Source of the DNA: JAHFUI01 sp039931615
GTDB lineage: Bacteria > Acidobacteriota > Vicinamibacteria > Vicinamibacterales > CAVVIG01
Assembly (NCBI GenBank): GCA_039931615.1
Contig: JBDTRR010000005.1
Span: 62,001-126,000 of the forward strand
DNA length: 64,000 bases
Direction of reading: 5' to 3'
The notes below the pieces were generated by a model. The model saw only the letters and a program-made list of their open reading frames with translations, had not been told where the DNA came from and did no database searches. Both the position numbers and the translations under genes were made by a program. Of the stretch, positions 1-8,162 are shown piece after piece. Positions within the stretch are counted from its first letter, which is position 1. Each line of letters opens with the position of its first letter.

Positions 1-242
1 GCCATGGGGGACCCGCGGGCGCGCTTCGCCGCGGCGCACGCGACGGCGAAGAACAGCAGACCGAGCAGCCCGCGCGCGTCGATCAGGCCGCCGCCCAGCC
101 CGAGCGCCGCGGCCACGGCGCACGGGAGGGTCCAGAACAGCGGGGCGTACGGCGACTCGGAAACGCGCGGGGCCCAGAGCGCGACGAGCGCCAGCGTCAA
201 CGCGCCGAATGCGCCGATGATTGGCAGGGGGAGGGACGGCAT
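1..242 (-). CDS. N-terminal part of an unidentified membrane protein (cut by window edge)
   Basis: Reading the minus strand from an ATG at 242 gives an uninterrupted frame to the window edge (80 codons). It begins MPSLPLPIIGAFGALTLALV. The peptide has three hydrophobic stretches (about residues 7-24, 34-55 and 60-73) separated by short charged loops, so this is the start of a polytopic inner-membrane protein. No family motif is reached before the edge. CPBP-type membrane proteases look like this at the N terminus, but that is only a guess. It diverges from the toxin-antitoxin pair that begins about 50 bp away. Codon use is typical of the window. Confidence 0.55.
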   Translation of the reverse strand, partial: MPSLPLPIIGAFGALTLALVALWAPRVSESPYAPLFWTLPCAVAAALGLGGGLIDARGLLGLLFFAVACAAAKRARGSPM

Positions 243-267
243 CGGCAACGGATCCTACCTCGCCAAG

Positions 268-285
268 ATGACCATTTATAGTCAT
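268..285. promoter_or_regulatory. Candidate operator/promoter of the toxin-antitoxin pair
   Basis: The sequence ATGAC-N8-GTCAT is an inverted repeat just ahead of the antitoxin gene. A -10-like TATAGT (277-282) lies inside it. That would place the RNA start near 289, a few bases before the second possible ATG (296), so the message may be nearly leaderless. Type II antitoxins usually autoregulate through such palindromes. No convincing -35 box is seen. Confidence 0.4.
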
Positions 286-295
286 AATGTCACCA

Positions 296-556
296 ATGAA
301 GCAGGTGCGAATCGCCGAACTGAAGGCGCGGCTCAGCGAATATCTGCGTGCGGTCAGGGGCGGCGAGACGATTGCGGTGCTTGATCGCGACACGCCGGTG
401 GCGCACATCGTGCCTGTTCGCGATCAACGCGCGCTCCGGATCCGCAAGCCCGCCTCCGGCACGCCGTCCCCGAATCTTGTGCCGCTGCCCAAACCGTCAC
501 GACTTCACATCGACATCGTGCAGTTGCTCCTTGAAGAACGGCAATCCCCGCGATGA
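296..556 (+). CDS. VapB/Phd-type antitoxin
   Basis: An 86-residue protein opening MKQVRIAELKARLSEYL. This is the usual beginning of Phd/YefM-fold antitoxins: a short strand followed by a helix, then the signature GGETIAVLDRDTPVAHIVPV. The N-terminal fold binds operator DNA and the proline-rich C-terminal tail is expected to wrap the toxin. An in-frame ATG at 287 would add three residues. I prefer 296 because the -10-like box lies so close. The stop overlaps the toxin start (ATGA at 553-556), so the two are translationally coupled. Role inferred from family and gene order. Confidence 0.85.
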   Translation: MKQVRIAELKARLSEYLRAVRGGETIAVLDRDTPVAHIVPVRDQRALRIRKPASGTPSPNLVPLPKPSRLHIDIVQLLLEERQSPR

Positions 557-975
557 TTGCCTACGTCGACGCGTCGGTGCTGCTGCGCGTGGCGCTGCGG
601 CAGCCTGACGCCCTGCCGGAATGGCGACTGATCGGGCGAGGCGTCGCCAGCACCCTGATCATGACCGAGAGCCTGCGCACGCTGGATCGGCTTCGTCTGC
701 GCGCCAGCCTGGCGGATGCGGAGGTGGCCAGCCGCCGCGCCACGATTCTGCGGCTGGTCGCATCACTCGAGTTGGTGGAGGTCGACGCCCTGGTTCTCGA
801 GCGCGCGGCCCAGCCGATGCCCACCGAACTGGGCACGCTGGACGCGATTCATCTCGCGACGGCCGTGCTCTGGAGGGAGATGGTGGGCTTGGATCCGGTG
901 ATGGCGACGCACGACGGCGCCCTGGGGCTCGCCGCGCAGGCTCACGGCCTGACTGTGGTCGGCGTCGCGCGGTGA
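553..975 (+). CDS. PIN-domain toxin (VapC-like ribonuclease)
   Basis: A 140-residue PIN-domain protein. The start MIAYVDASVLLRVAL carries the first acidic metal-binding residue (Asp6). The conserved Thr-Glu (MTESLRTLDRLR) is near residue 38, and the later acidic cluster is GTLDAIHLATA. VapC-type PIN proteins cut RNA, often initiator tRNA or rRNA, when their antitoxin is degraded. The gene overlaps the antitoxin gene by 4 bp, as expected for a two-gene cassette. Length is normal for the family and no key residue is visibly missing. Confidence 0.88.
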   Translation: MIAYVDASVLLRVALRQPDALPEWRLIGRGVASTLIMTESLRTLDRLRLRASLADAEVASRRATILRLVASLELVEVDALVLERAAQPMPTELGTLDAIHLATAVLWREMVGLDPVMATHDGALGLAAQAHGLTVVGVAR

Positions 976-1391
976 CCCGAGTGTACGATGGTAGTGAGGC
1001 TGCGCCTCCGAGCGCCGGAGATGACGACCGGCACGTGGGGTCCGGCTTTGAAGCTTGAGAAAATCGTCTGAAGTAGTGCGGACACTACGATAGACAACAG
1101 GCTCAGACGCCTGCCTCCGCTCGATGTTTTTCCAGGCTCTTTAGCCGGCTTGACGTCGATCGCGCGACGATCCCCCTTGCGAAGACGTCACTCCGGCATC
1201 GCCAGCTCCAACTCCTACTCCTCGCCGGAGAATCGGGCCACCTGTAATGACGGGACCAGCAGTTCAGCGACGGGGAGCAGTGCGTGCTCGAGTCACGGCG
1301 GCATTCGATACTGGCGATACAGCGACGGCTCGTGCACCAATCCCTGATTGACCGGAGTCATCTCGTCCGACCGGAGATGGCGCTCACCATG
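976..1391. other. Intergenic stretch without a convincing gene
   Basis: About 415 bp between the toxin gene and the convergent gene at 1392. It contains a degraded copy of the dispersed palindromic repeat near 1033-1090. Short open frames exist (for example 1150-1347) but their translations are Ser/Arg-rich, with no start signal and no family resemblance. Confidence 0.5.
1033..1090. repeat. Degenerate copy of the ACGTAGTGTCCG palindromic repeat
   Basis: The pieces ACGTGGGGTCCGGCTTTGAAGC and GTAGTGCGGACACTACG match parts of the full element at 19956-20013 but carry several changes. It lies downstream of the toxin gene. Confidence 0.45.
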
Positions 1392-2225
1392 TCATTTCAT
1401 CCGTTGATACGCCAGCTCGTTCTCGAGGCAGATCTCGTCCACCAGCTCGGTGTCGACGGCGATCCGCTGTTTCAGGATGACCGTCCATGGGCGGGTATAA
1501 GCCTTGGGATCGTCGACGGTCACCTCGATCTCGAGGTGTCCGAAGTCGGGCCGGCGGATCTGCTCGCGCACGCTGGCGGCGGACGTCACGACGCTCCCAT
1601 TCCAGTCAATCCACACATCGTCGCGGAACCCGATCGTGTTGACGACGAGCGTATCGCCAGACCAGGTGGCGGACGAATACCCCTGCCACGAAGGCTGCGG
1701 GTCCTCGGGCAGCGGCCGGCCATCGGTGAACACCTGACGGTAGCCGGCGTTCATCTCGTTCAGCATCACGAGGAGACCAGGCGTCTGCATGAACTTCAAC
1801 AGGTGCGGCAGCCCGTAGGCGCGCAGGAAGGTGTCGGGGAGGCAGCGCACGTGCGGATCGTCCTTGGCGTTGTTCGCCGTGCGCTCTTTCACCAGCGCCG
1901 CCAGCCACGGTTGATAGGGCAAGCCGCCGGGCAGGCCGACGCCCATATTGATTCCCTCGCGCGACATCGGCAGTTCGGACCCGCATGTATAGGAAACCGG
2001 GTCAGGCTGTGCGCACAGCGGGCTGCCGGTGAGCCAGATTCCAGAAAAGTCCGGTTTCCCGTCGGCTGTGCGAGGCGCCGGCGCCGACAGGTCGACCATC
2101 TTGTCGGCCTTCCGCGGCACGCCAGCGGTCGGATACTTCAACCACTGAGCGGCGACCGGGACCGTCAGCAACATGGCGCCGCACGCGGCGAGGGCGACGG
2201 CCGATTGGTTCAACAGTCGAGACAT
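1392..2225 (-). CDS. Secreted protein of unknown function (acidobacterial type)
   Basis: A 277-residue protein. I chose the ATG at 2225 because GGAGG lies about five bases upstream. A longer frame to 2261 lacks such a site. The N terminus (MSRLLNQSAVALAACGAMLL, ending PVAAQ) is a signal peptide. The mature part includes GKPDFSGIWLTGSP and later GYSSATWSGDTLVVNTIGF. Proteins with this pattern are frequent, secreted and uncharacterised in Acidobacteria and related soil bacteria. No catalytic motif is recognised. It is divergent from the BON-domain gene. Confidence 0.75.
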   Translation of the reverse strand: MSRLLNQSAVALAACGAMLLTVPVAAQWLKYPTAGVPRKADKMVDLSAPAPRTADGKPDFSGIWLTGSPLCAQPDPVSYTCGSELPMSREGINMGVGLPGGLPYQPWLAALVKERTANNAKDDPHVRCLPDTFLRAYGLPHLLKFMQTPGLLVMLNEMNAGYRQVFTDGRPLPEDPQPSWQGYSSATWSGDTLVVNTIGFRDDVWIDWNGSVVTSAASVREQIRRPDFGHLEIEVTVDDPKAYTRPWTVILKQRIAVDTELVDEICLENELAYQRMK

Positions 2226-2413
2226 CTGGCCTCCGGTTGGGTTTCCTACCATTCTACCCATCCCATGCTGAGGCGGCCGTTACTGCCGGGGCGGGAACCG
2301 CGAAGAGATCTGGCGCGTCACATGAATATGGGAACGTCGGCCCTGCGGCGGGGTTTCAGGGACGCTTCGTACGGTCCCACCAATTCGGCGTTTCGACGTG
2401 TGAAGGAGCAGGA

Positions 2414-3151
2414 ATGCGCACCAATCATCGGACGAAGGCGATCGTGCTGACGGTCGCGGCACTATCGTGGCTGGGAACCGCGGTCCCCGTGGATGCCAGC
2501 GATCGGGATGTCGAAGCTCAGCTTGGCGAGTCGTACAGACGGGCCGGCTGGAAAGATGTTCGAATCGACCTGGACGGGGGCATCGTCACGCTCAAGGGCG
2601 AAGTGCCACACATCCAGGCCAGACAGCAGATCGAGCAGGAGGCCCAGCAGATCAGCGGGGTCGAGCGCGTGGTGAATCTGGTGTCCGTTACCCGCGTCAC
2701 CGACGACGCCGCGTTGCAGGCGACGATCGATCGGGAGATCGCGCAGTCGGCGACGGGAACGGTGTTCGACGATGTCTCCGTTTACGTGATCGGCGGCACC
2801 GTCGTCCTGGTCGGATATCTGACGGAACCAGACAAACTCCCGCCGTTGACCGATCTGATCGGGCAAATCGACGGCGTCCAGCAGGTGCTGTCGGAGGTCG
2901 AGATCCTGCCCGATTCCGAATTCGACCAGGAGTTGCGACCCAGGGTTGCCGCGGCGGTGTATGGTGACGCGGCGGGCAGCGATTCCCCCTCGGAGCGGGC
3001 CGGGCCGGTTCACATCATCGTGCGCGACGCGCGCGTCTCGCTGCGGGGAACGGTGAGCGACGAGCAGGAGCGGAAAAAGGTCGCCGAACTCGTCCGCGGC
3101 GTGGCCGGCGTGCTGTCGGTAGACAACCGGTTACTGACAGAAGCGGATTGA
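2414..3151 (+). CDS. Secreted protein with three BON domains
   Basis: A 245-residue protein starting at the ATG preceded by AAGGAG (2403-2408). A cleavable signal peptide (to about residue 26, ending VDAS) is followed by three repeats of the BON fold, roughly residues 29-92, 97-165 and 180-245. Each has the pattern of a strand-rich glycine hinge (GGIVTLKGEV, GGTVVLVGYL, ARVSLRGTV) followed by a helix and a G(V)xxV strand. BON domains are thought to bind phospholipid or peptidoglycan interfaces, as in OsmY/DolP-type periplasmic proteins, so an envelope-maintenance role is likely. It appears monocistronic, and a composite minisatellite follows 13 bp after its stop. Confidence 0.8.
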   Translation: MRTNHRTKAIVLTVAALSWLGTAVPVDASDRDVEAQLGESYRRAGWKDVRIDLDGGIVTLKGEVPHIQARQQIEQEAQQISGVERVVNLVSVTRVTDDAALQATIDREIAQSATGTVFDDVSVYVIGGTVVLVGYLTEPDKLPPLTDLIGQIDGVQQVLSEVEILPDSEFDQELRPRVAAAVYGDAAGSDSPSERAGPVHIIVRDARVSLRGTVSDEQERKKVAELVRGVAGVLSVDNRLLTEAD

Positions 3152-3163
3152 TCTGAACCACTG

Positions 3164-3310
3164 GATCCGAACCACTAGAGGACGCAGAGGCGGCGGAGGC
3201 CGCAGAGGTCGGCATGGACCAGGGACCAAGGACCAGGGACGACCAAGGACCAGGGACGACCAAGGACCAGGGGCGGACCAAGAACAAAGGACCAAGCACC
3301 AAGGACCAGC
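3164..3310 (+). repeat. Composite minisatellite, copy A
   Basis: An anchor (GATCCGAACCACTAGAGG) is followed by GCAGAGG-type repeats (3181-3208). A minisatellite built from GGACCAAGGACC/GGGACGACCAA units follows to about 3305. The same composite in reverse orientation lies at 16490-16739. Both strands are open over part of it, but the translations are low-complexity (PWSLVVPGPWS-like) and are not genes. Confidence 0.8.
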
Positions 3311-3326
3311 GTCTCGTCGAGAGCGA

Positions 3327-4145
3327 CTACTGACGGAAGTAGTCGGCCTTCAACTGTTTGACGATCGCCTCTGCCAGCGACTGCCGGCTCTTCTGGTCGC
3401 GGCCCTTCTTGAAGATATACGACCAGACGACGGTATCGCCCTTTTCCAGTTGCACAAGCGTTGCGCCGTTGTCCTTCGCGCTGCCACAAGAGCCGGTCAG
3501 GCAGCGAATCAACCGGGACCCGGGAGATTTCGCTTGGGCGTCTGGCGCCGACGCCAACACCAGCGTCGCCCTCTCGGGTCTGGTCACGACCGTGACCGGC
3601 ACCTGCTTGTTGATCATCGCCGCTGCCAGGAAGGCCTCGAGATTGTCGTCGGTCGGCGCGATGAACAGCGCCGGGCTGGCCGGCGCCGATCCGCCCTCGA
3701 GGTCGAGCCCGCCCACAAACAGCATCGACGCGGCGATCTCGATCGTCTCCGCTGGATGCGACTGACAATATGTGTTCATCGACGCCTGGATGCCTTCCGC
3801 AGTGGTCTTCCGCTGTTCGTCGTTGAAACCGCCCGTGCCGGTGAGGAACCCCTGCACCCACGCCAGGAACAGGTCGCGGGACGCGGTGCCGGGCTGCGCG
3901 GCGGACCATGCCGCGCAGGAAGAATTGCCATGGCCGTAGATGGCGTAGTCGCCGGTTGTCGCCAGGCGGCTGACGAGCAGGGGGCGGCGAACCGGCGGTT
4001 TGGCCGTTGGACGGGTCTGCGCCATCGCCGCGGGCGCAATCGCCGTCAGCACGGAGATGACGAGGAGCAGGCATGAGCACCTGCTCGATCGATCGCAGTG
4101 TTCAGCCGGCGGAGCGGTCACACGGTACGATGTCTGCGATGTCAC
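3327..4145 (-). CDS. Secreted hypothetical protein
   Basis: A 272-residue protein with a GTG start at 4145. A basic N region and hydrophobic core (CLLLVISVLTAIAPAAMAQ, about residues 24-42) form a signal peptide. The mature part contains YAIYGHGNSSCAAWSAAQ and later LAWVQGFLTGTGGF. This resembles small alpha-helical secreted proteins that carry a buried Cys and a Trp-Gly motif, but I do not recognise a named family. The C-terminal half (VVTRPERATLVLAS) looks like a separate periplasmic alpha/beta domain. It is convergent with the BON gene across minisatellite A. Function unknown. Confidence 0.65.
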   Translation of the reverse strand: MTSQTSYRVTAPPAEHCDRSSRCSCLLLVISVLTAIAPAAMAQTRPTAKPPVRRPLLVSRLATTGDYAIYGHGNSSCAAWSAAQPGTASRDLFLAWVQGFLTGTGGFNDEQRKTTAEGIQASMNTYCQSHPAETIEIAASMLFVGGLDLEGGSAPASPALFIAPTDDNLEAFLAAAMINKQVPVTVVTRPERATLVLASAPDAQAKSPGSRLIRCLTGSCGSAKDNGATLVQLEKGDTVVWSYIFKKGRDQKSRQSLAEAIVKQLKADYFRQ

Positions 4146-4299
4146 GGCAGGGCTTTGTGCAACATTCCTGCCGTTGACACAAAATCCGAACGGATGGCGA
4201 CCGATCGGGCGGCTCGGTGATGCCCCTGCCGCTGCGGGTCAATTTCCATCCCGGTTCGACCGAGCAACGTATGGAACGATTGATGGAGGAGCGTGACCC

Positions 4300-4719
4300 G
4301 TGCAGCTGCACACCTATCTGAATTACGGCGGGAACTGCGAGGAGGCGTTCAGGTTCTACGAGCAGCACCTGGGCGGACAGATCACCATGCTGATGCGGCA
4401 CGGCGACCAGCCGACCGCGTCTGACGTGCCGGCGGATTGGCAACGCGCCGTCCTGCACGCGCGGATCAACATCGGCGGCACCGCGCTCCTGGGCGCCGAC
4501 ATTCCACCGGACCGCTTCCAGCCGATTCGCAGCGCCTATCTCTCGCTGACCCTCGGCAGCGACCAGGAAGCGGACCGTGTGTTCGCCCTGCTGTCGGACG
4601 GGGGCCAGGTCTTCATGGCGATGCAGGAAACGTTCTTCGCCTCCCGCTTTGCGATGCTGCGGGACCGGTTCGGCACGTCCTGGATGCTTCTCCATCCCAG
4701 GCCGGAGAGCGCCCCCTAG
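4300..4719 (+). CDS. VOC-superfamily protein, PhnB-like
   Basis: A 139-residue protein with a GTG start behind GGAGGAG (4285-4291). It begins MQLHTYLNYGGNCEEAFRFY and contains RAVLHARINIGGTALLGADI, the beta-alpha-beta-beta-beta signature of PhnB/glyoxalase-fold proteins. Such proteins form cupped dimers that bind small molecules or metal. Most PhnB-like members have no assigned reaction and have lost glyoxalase metal ligands. It stands alone and is convergent with the TIR protein gene, whose stop is 6 bp away. Confidence 0.8.
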   Translation: MQLHTYLNYGGNCEEAFRFYEQHLGGQITMLMRHGDQPTASDVPADWQRAVLHARINIGGTALLGADIPPDRFQPIRSAYLSLTLGSDQEADRVFALLSDGGQVFMAMQETFFASRFAMLRDRFGTSWMLLHPRPESAP

Positions 4720-4725
4720 TCAACC

Positions 4726-7700
4726 TCACAGCACGCTGAGATGACTGCCGTGTGCCGGCGCGTCGGCGGCCGCCGGGTCGGACAGCTCCATCTCGTGCAG
4801 CAGCAGCGGCAGGTGCTGGGGTCGATCCAGCGTCGAGAGGATCAGGCGGCCGAGCACCGTGTCGAGCGCGGTGGGATTCGGCAGCGCCATCCGCACCAGA
4901 CGCTGGATCGTCCGGCTGCGCATTTCTGCAGACCAGCCGTCCGCGATCAGGGCCGCGGCGGCAAACCGCGCGGCGAGAATCGGGACGAAGTCCGGATCGG
5001 GAATATTGACCTGGTCGCCGTCCTGAAGCACTTCATCGAGGACCGCATCCGGCGCCGCCCAGATCCACTCGTTGACCGCGATCAGGTCCGGCGGCTGGCA
5101 GTCGAATATTCCGGCGATCGCCCGGAGGGTTCGCGCCTGGCGAACCGGTCCGGGAATCGGCAGGGCCTGGAAATACTGCTGATCCTGGTCGCGGTGCTCG
5201 AACGGGTCGAGGACCCGGTGCACCGCGCAGAAGCCGGCGGCCAATGGCGCGTCGATAAAACGGGTGACGGTCGCCTCCAGGTCGATGCCAGACAGATCGG
5301 ACCACCGGAACCGCACGGCGTTGACCATCGCGGTCATCTGCAGACAGAACCGATGATCCTGGATCCGGTGCGCCGCCGCCGTCGCCGAGACCAGCGCCGC
5401 ATCGCGGGCGGCGGCATCGTCAGGCGCGGCGATCAGCGCGCTCTCGGCCAGCGTCAGCGCCGACGGCGCCCGGAAGCCCGCGAAGCCCTTCGGCAGTTCC
5501 CGCGCCAGGCGCAGCAGATCGGCGGCCTCGCTCCGCCGGCCGTGCGCCACCGCCAGGACCTCGGCGAGCGCCGAGGCACGACGCTGATAGTGGGACCATG
5601 AGTCGGTCCGGCCTTCGTCGGGCCGCAGCGCCGCAGTGGTTTCCAGCAGCTGCTGGCGCGCGCGTTCGAGCTCCGCCGCGGCGGCCGGATCGCCTTGACG
5701 CGCCCGCACGCCTCGAACCGCGAGGGGGAGGAACTCCTCGAAATCGACGCTGGTCGCGGTCAGCGCCGCGGTCGTGATTCGCTGCACCAGCGCCCTGACC
5801 CAGATCGGATCGGGGAACTGCAGAATCGGCTGCAGCAGCATCGACAGCGAGCGATTGCGGTAATGCGCATACCGGTTCGCCGCATGGATGTCGAGGTAGC
5901 GTTCGAGATATTGGGTATTGGCCGCCGGATCGAGCCTGGCAAACGCGACCAGGTCCGGCCCGTCCCGCTCCGCGATGAAGCCGGCGGCGTCGGTGCCGGA
6001 AGCCAGATCCTCGTAGGCCAGCGGCTCCAGGCCTTCGCTGGTCTCGGCCCCTCCGGCGCGCTGCAGGATCGCGGCGACCTGGCGCAGGTCCGGACCGCCG
6101 GTGATCGCCGACAGGCCGGGCGGCACGCCGCCTCCAGGCTGGCGCACCCAGGCCAGCGCCGTTCGCAGATCGACCGTATCGCACGACTCCGCCGTCTCCG
6201 CGACGAAGGCGCGCGCTTCGTCCGCTTTCTCCCCGGGCGCCACCCAGGCGATCAGCAGTCGCGCCAGCGTGTTCCAGTCCCGGTCCGCTTCGAACAGCGT
6301 CAGGAGCTCCGCCGCCGCGGCAAGGCGTCCGCCGGCAGCCGTCTGGAAGACGAGTGCCGCATCGCGCGCCGTCGCCGCATACGACTTGCGCAGCCGGAGC
6401 AGCCGTGCCATCTGCGCCGGAATCTCCGGCGCCGCGCTCTCGGCGGCGCGCGTGATCGCCAGCGTCAGCTGCCGGTCGAGCGCCGTCGCATCGCCATGCT
6501 GCCGCTGGTAGCGCTGAAATCGCTGTTCGCTCAACAGCGCGATCACCTGGGTCGCACGCGGCGCCGCCGCGGCAGGATCCGCCATCGCTTCGACGATGTG
6601 GAACACGATCTGCTGAACGGGATAGCCGGCGGGCAGCTGCCGCTCCCCGATCCAGGCGTCGACCAGACGGCCGTGGACGCCCGCCCGGTCCGGCAGGATG
6701 CCTTCGAGATATGCCCGGATGTAATCGTGCAGGCGAATCGAACGGCCCGGCAGGTTCAGCTTGATCAGGCCAAAATCGTGCAGACGCTGGACCAGATCCT
6801 GTACCGGCGTTTCCTTCAGACCCCAGAGCGTCTGGAGCACGCTGAACGGGATGTCGGCATCCTCGTGCAGGACGCCGAGCTCCAGACATCGCTGCCGTTC
6901 GTCAGCGAAAAAGCCGAGGCTGACCTCGACGGTGCTGCCGATGGCGTCGTGCCGCGCCGCCGCATTGGTTTCGTCGAACGCGACCACGCCGAGATCGGCG
7001 TACTTCCTGAGCGCCCAGTCGAGCGCCCGATCGACGCTCTGGCCGAGCGCGACCTGCCCGGCCAGGGTGCGGCTGGCGAGCTCGAGCAGCAGCGGCACGC
7101 GTTTGAGGCGCTCCACCAGCAGACCCAGATGCCAGGCACTCTCCGCAGGCACCGACAGCCCGGCCGCCAGCATCCGCTCGCCCTCGGCGGGACTCAGCTC
7201 ACCGACGTTGATCCGGCAGCGCTCGTCCGCCGCCGCACCGACGGCGACGCTGAAGACGCGGCTGGTGACGAGCCGCGACGTCGCGGGAGCTCCGTACAGG
7301 AAGGGCTTCAGCGCCTGCAGGCTCCAGACATCATCGATCACCAGCAGACAGCGCTTGCCATCGAGCGTACTCGCGACCTCGAACATCGCATCGTCCTGGT
7401 TCTTGAAGCCCGGGCGCTGGCCCGTCAGCGCGGCGTAGAGCCGTTCGAGCTCGGTCACGATCTGCGGCTGCTCGCCGAGCGTCACCCACAGGATGCCGCC
7501 ATCGCAGGCGGCAAACACGTCGGCGTCCTGGCAGACGCTGAGCGCGAGCGTCGTCTTGCCGAATCCGCCCGTGCCGTGCAGGACCACGGTCCGCCCGCTC
7601 GGATTGCCGCGCGCGGCGTCGAGCACCGTGCCGACGATGCGATGGAATTCGGCGGGGCGGTCGACGAAGTGGGCGGGAAGGCTGGCCGCCAGGAAGGGCG

Positions 7701-8127
7701 CCCGCGTCGCCTGACACGGACTCTGCAGCACCGCGATGAAGCGCTTCCAGTAGCGATCGAAGTCGTAGGTCTGGATTTTCTGCATCCAGACCGGCAGCTG
7801 GGCGCGAACGGCGTCGAGCTCGCGGTCGATATCGGGAGAATCGAACGTCGGCTTGATGGGAACAATGCAGCGCCCGTGCTCGCGCGCGTAGCGCCATTCC
7901 TTCTCGACCCAGGGCGACCGGAGGGCGGCGGGGGTCATGACCAGCACCAGATAGTCCGAGGCGTCGATGCCGGCCCTGAGCTGATCCTCGAAGTCGCCCG
8001 GCGACATGCTGATCCGGTCCTGCCAGGGAGCGATGTCCGGCTCGAGAGCGAGGCGGCGCATCAGCTCCGTGGCGTGACGCTCGTCGCGGCGGGCGTAGGA
8101 GATGAAGACCGGAGTGTCGCGAGCCAT
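4726..8127 (-). CDS. TIR / NB-ARC STAND protein (bacterial NLR-like)
   Basis: A 1133-residue protein from the ATG at 8127 (MARDTPVFISYARRDE). The TIR domain covers residues about 5-135 and includes the box-1 motif FISYARRDE and SPWVEKEW. Glu77 aligns with the catalytic glutamate of NAD-consuming TIR domains. An NB-ARC ATPase follows (about 155-480): P-loop GTGGFGKTT (185-193), Walker B LLVIDDVW (261-268), TSRLVTSR, a GLPL-like LKRVPLLLELASR, and RLHDYIRAYL in the place of the MHD switch. The last 550 residues are helical and Ala/Leu-rich, like a superhelical sensor, without clear TPR periodicity by eye. The order is that of plant TIR-NLRs and bacterial STAND immune or signalling proteins. It follows the luciferase-like gene by 35 bp. 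Phage defence is an inference. Confidence 0.85.
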   Translation of the reverse strand: MARDTPVFISYARRDERHATELMRRLALEPDIAPWQDRISMSPGDFEDQLRAGIDASDYLVLVMTPAALRSPWVEKEWRYAREHGRCIVPIKPTFDSPDIDRELDAVRAQLPVWMQKIQTYDFDRYWKRFIAVLQSPCQATRAPFLAASLPAHFVDRPAEFHRIVGTVLDAARGNPSGRTVVLHGTGGFGKTTLALSVCQDADVFAACDGGILWVTLGEQPQIVTELERLYAALTGQRPGFKNQDDAMFEVASTLDGKRCLLVIDDVWSLQALKPFLYGAPATSRLVTSRVFSVAVGAAADERCRINVGELSPAEGERMLAAGLSVPAESAWHLGLLVERLKRVPLLLELASRTLAGQVALGQSVDRALDWALRKYADLGVVAFDETNAAARHDAIGSTVEVSLGFFADERQRCLELGVLHEDADIPFSVLQTLWGLKETPVQDLVQRLHDFGLIKLNLPGRSIRLHDYIRAYLEGILPDRAGVHGRLVDAWIGERQLPAGYPVQQIVFHIVEAMADPAAAAPRATQVIALLSEQRFQRYQRQHGDATALDRQLTLAITRAAESAAPEIPAQMARLLRLRKSYAATARDAALVFQTAAGGRLAAAAELLTLFEADRDWNTLARLLIAWVAPGEKADEARAFVAETAESCDTVDLRTALAWVRQPGGGVPPGLSAITGGPDLRQVAAILQRAGGAETSEGLEPLAYEDLASGTDAAGFIAERDGPDLVAFARLDPAANTQYLERYLDIHAANRYAHYRNRSLSMLLQPILQFPDPIWVRALVQRITTAALTATSVDFEEFLPLAVRGVRARQGDPAAAAELERARQQLLETTAALRPDEGRTDSWSHYQRRASALAEVLAVAHGRRSEAADLLRLARELPKGFAGFRAPSALTLAESALIAAPDDAAARDAALVSATAAAHRIQDHRFCLQMTAMVNAVRFRWSDLSGIDLEATVTRFIDAPLAAGFCAVHRVLDPFEHRDQDQQYFQALPIPGPVRQARTLRAIAGIFDCQPPDLIAVNEWIWAAPDAVLDEVLQDGDQVNIPDPDFVPILAARFAAAALIADGWSAEMRSRTIQRLVRMALPNPTALDTVLGRLILSTLDRPQHLPLLLHEMELSDPAAADAPAHGSHLSVL

Positions 8128-8162
8128 CGAATTGTGAATTGTAGATTGGCCCGGCTCGGCCA

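Noticed and set aside
1150..1347. Open frame of 65 codons in the gap after the toxin gene
   Set aside because: Ser/Arg-rich low-complexity translation, no ribosome site, no family likeness.
3175..3310. Open frames across the minisatellite translating to PWSLV-type repeats
   Set aside because: They are by-products of the repeat unit, open in more than one frame on both strands, without start signals.
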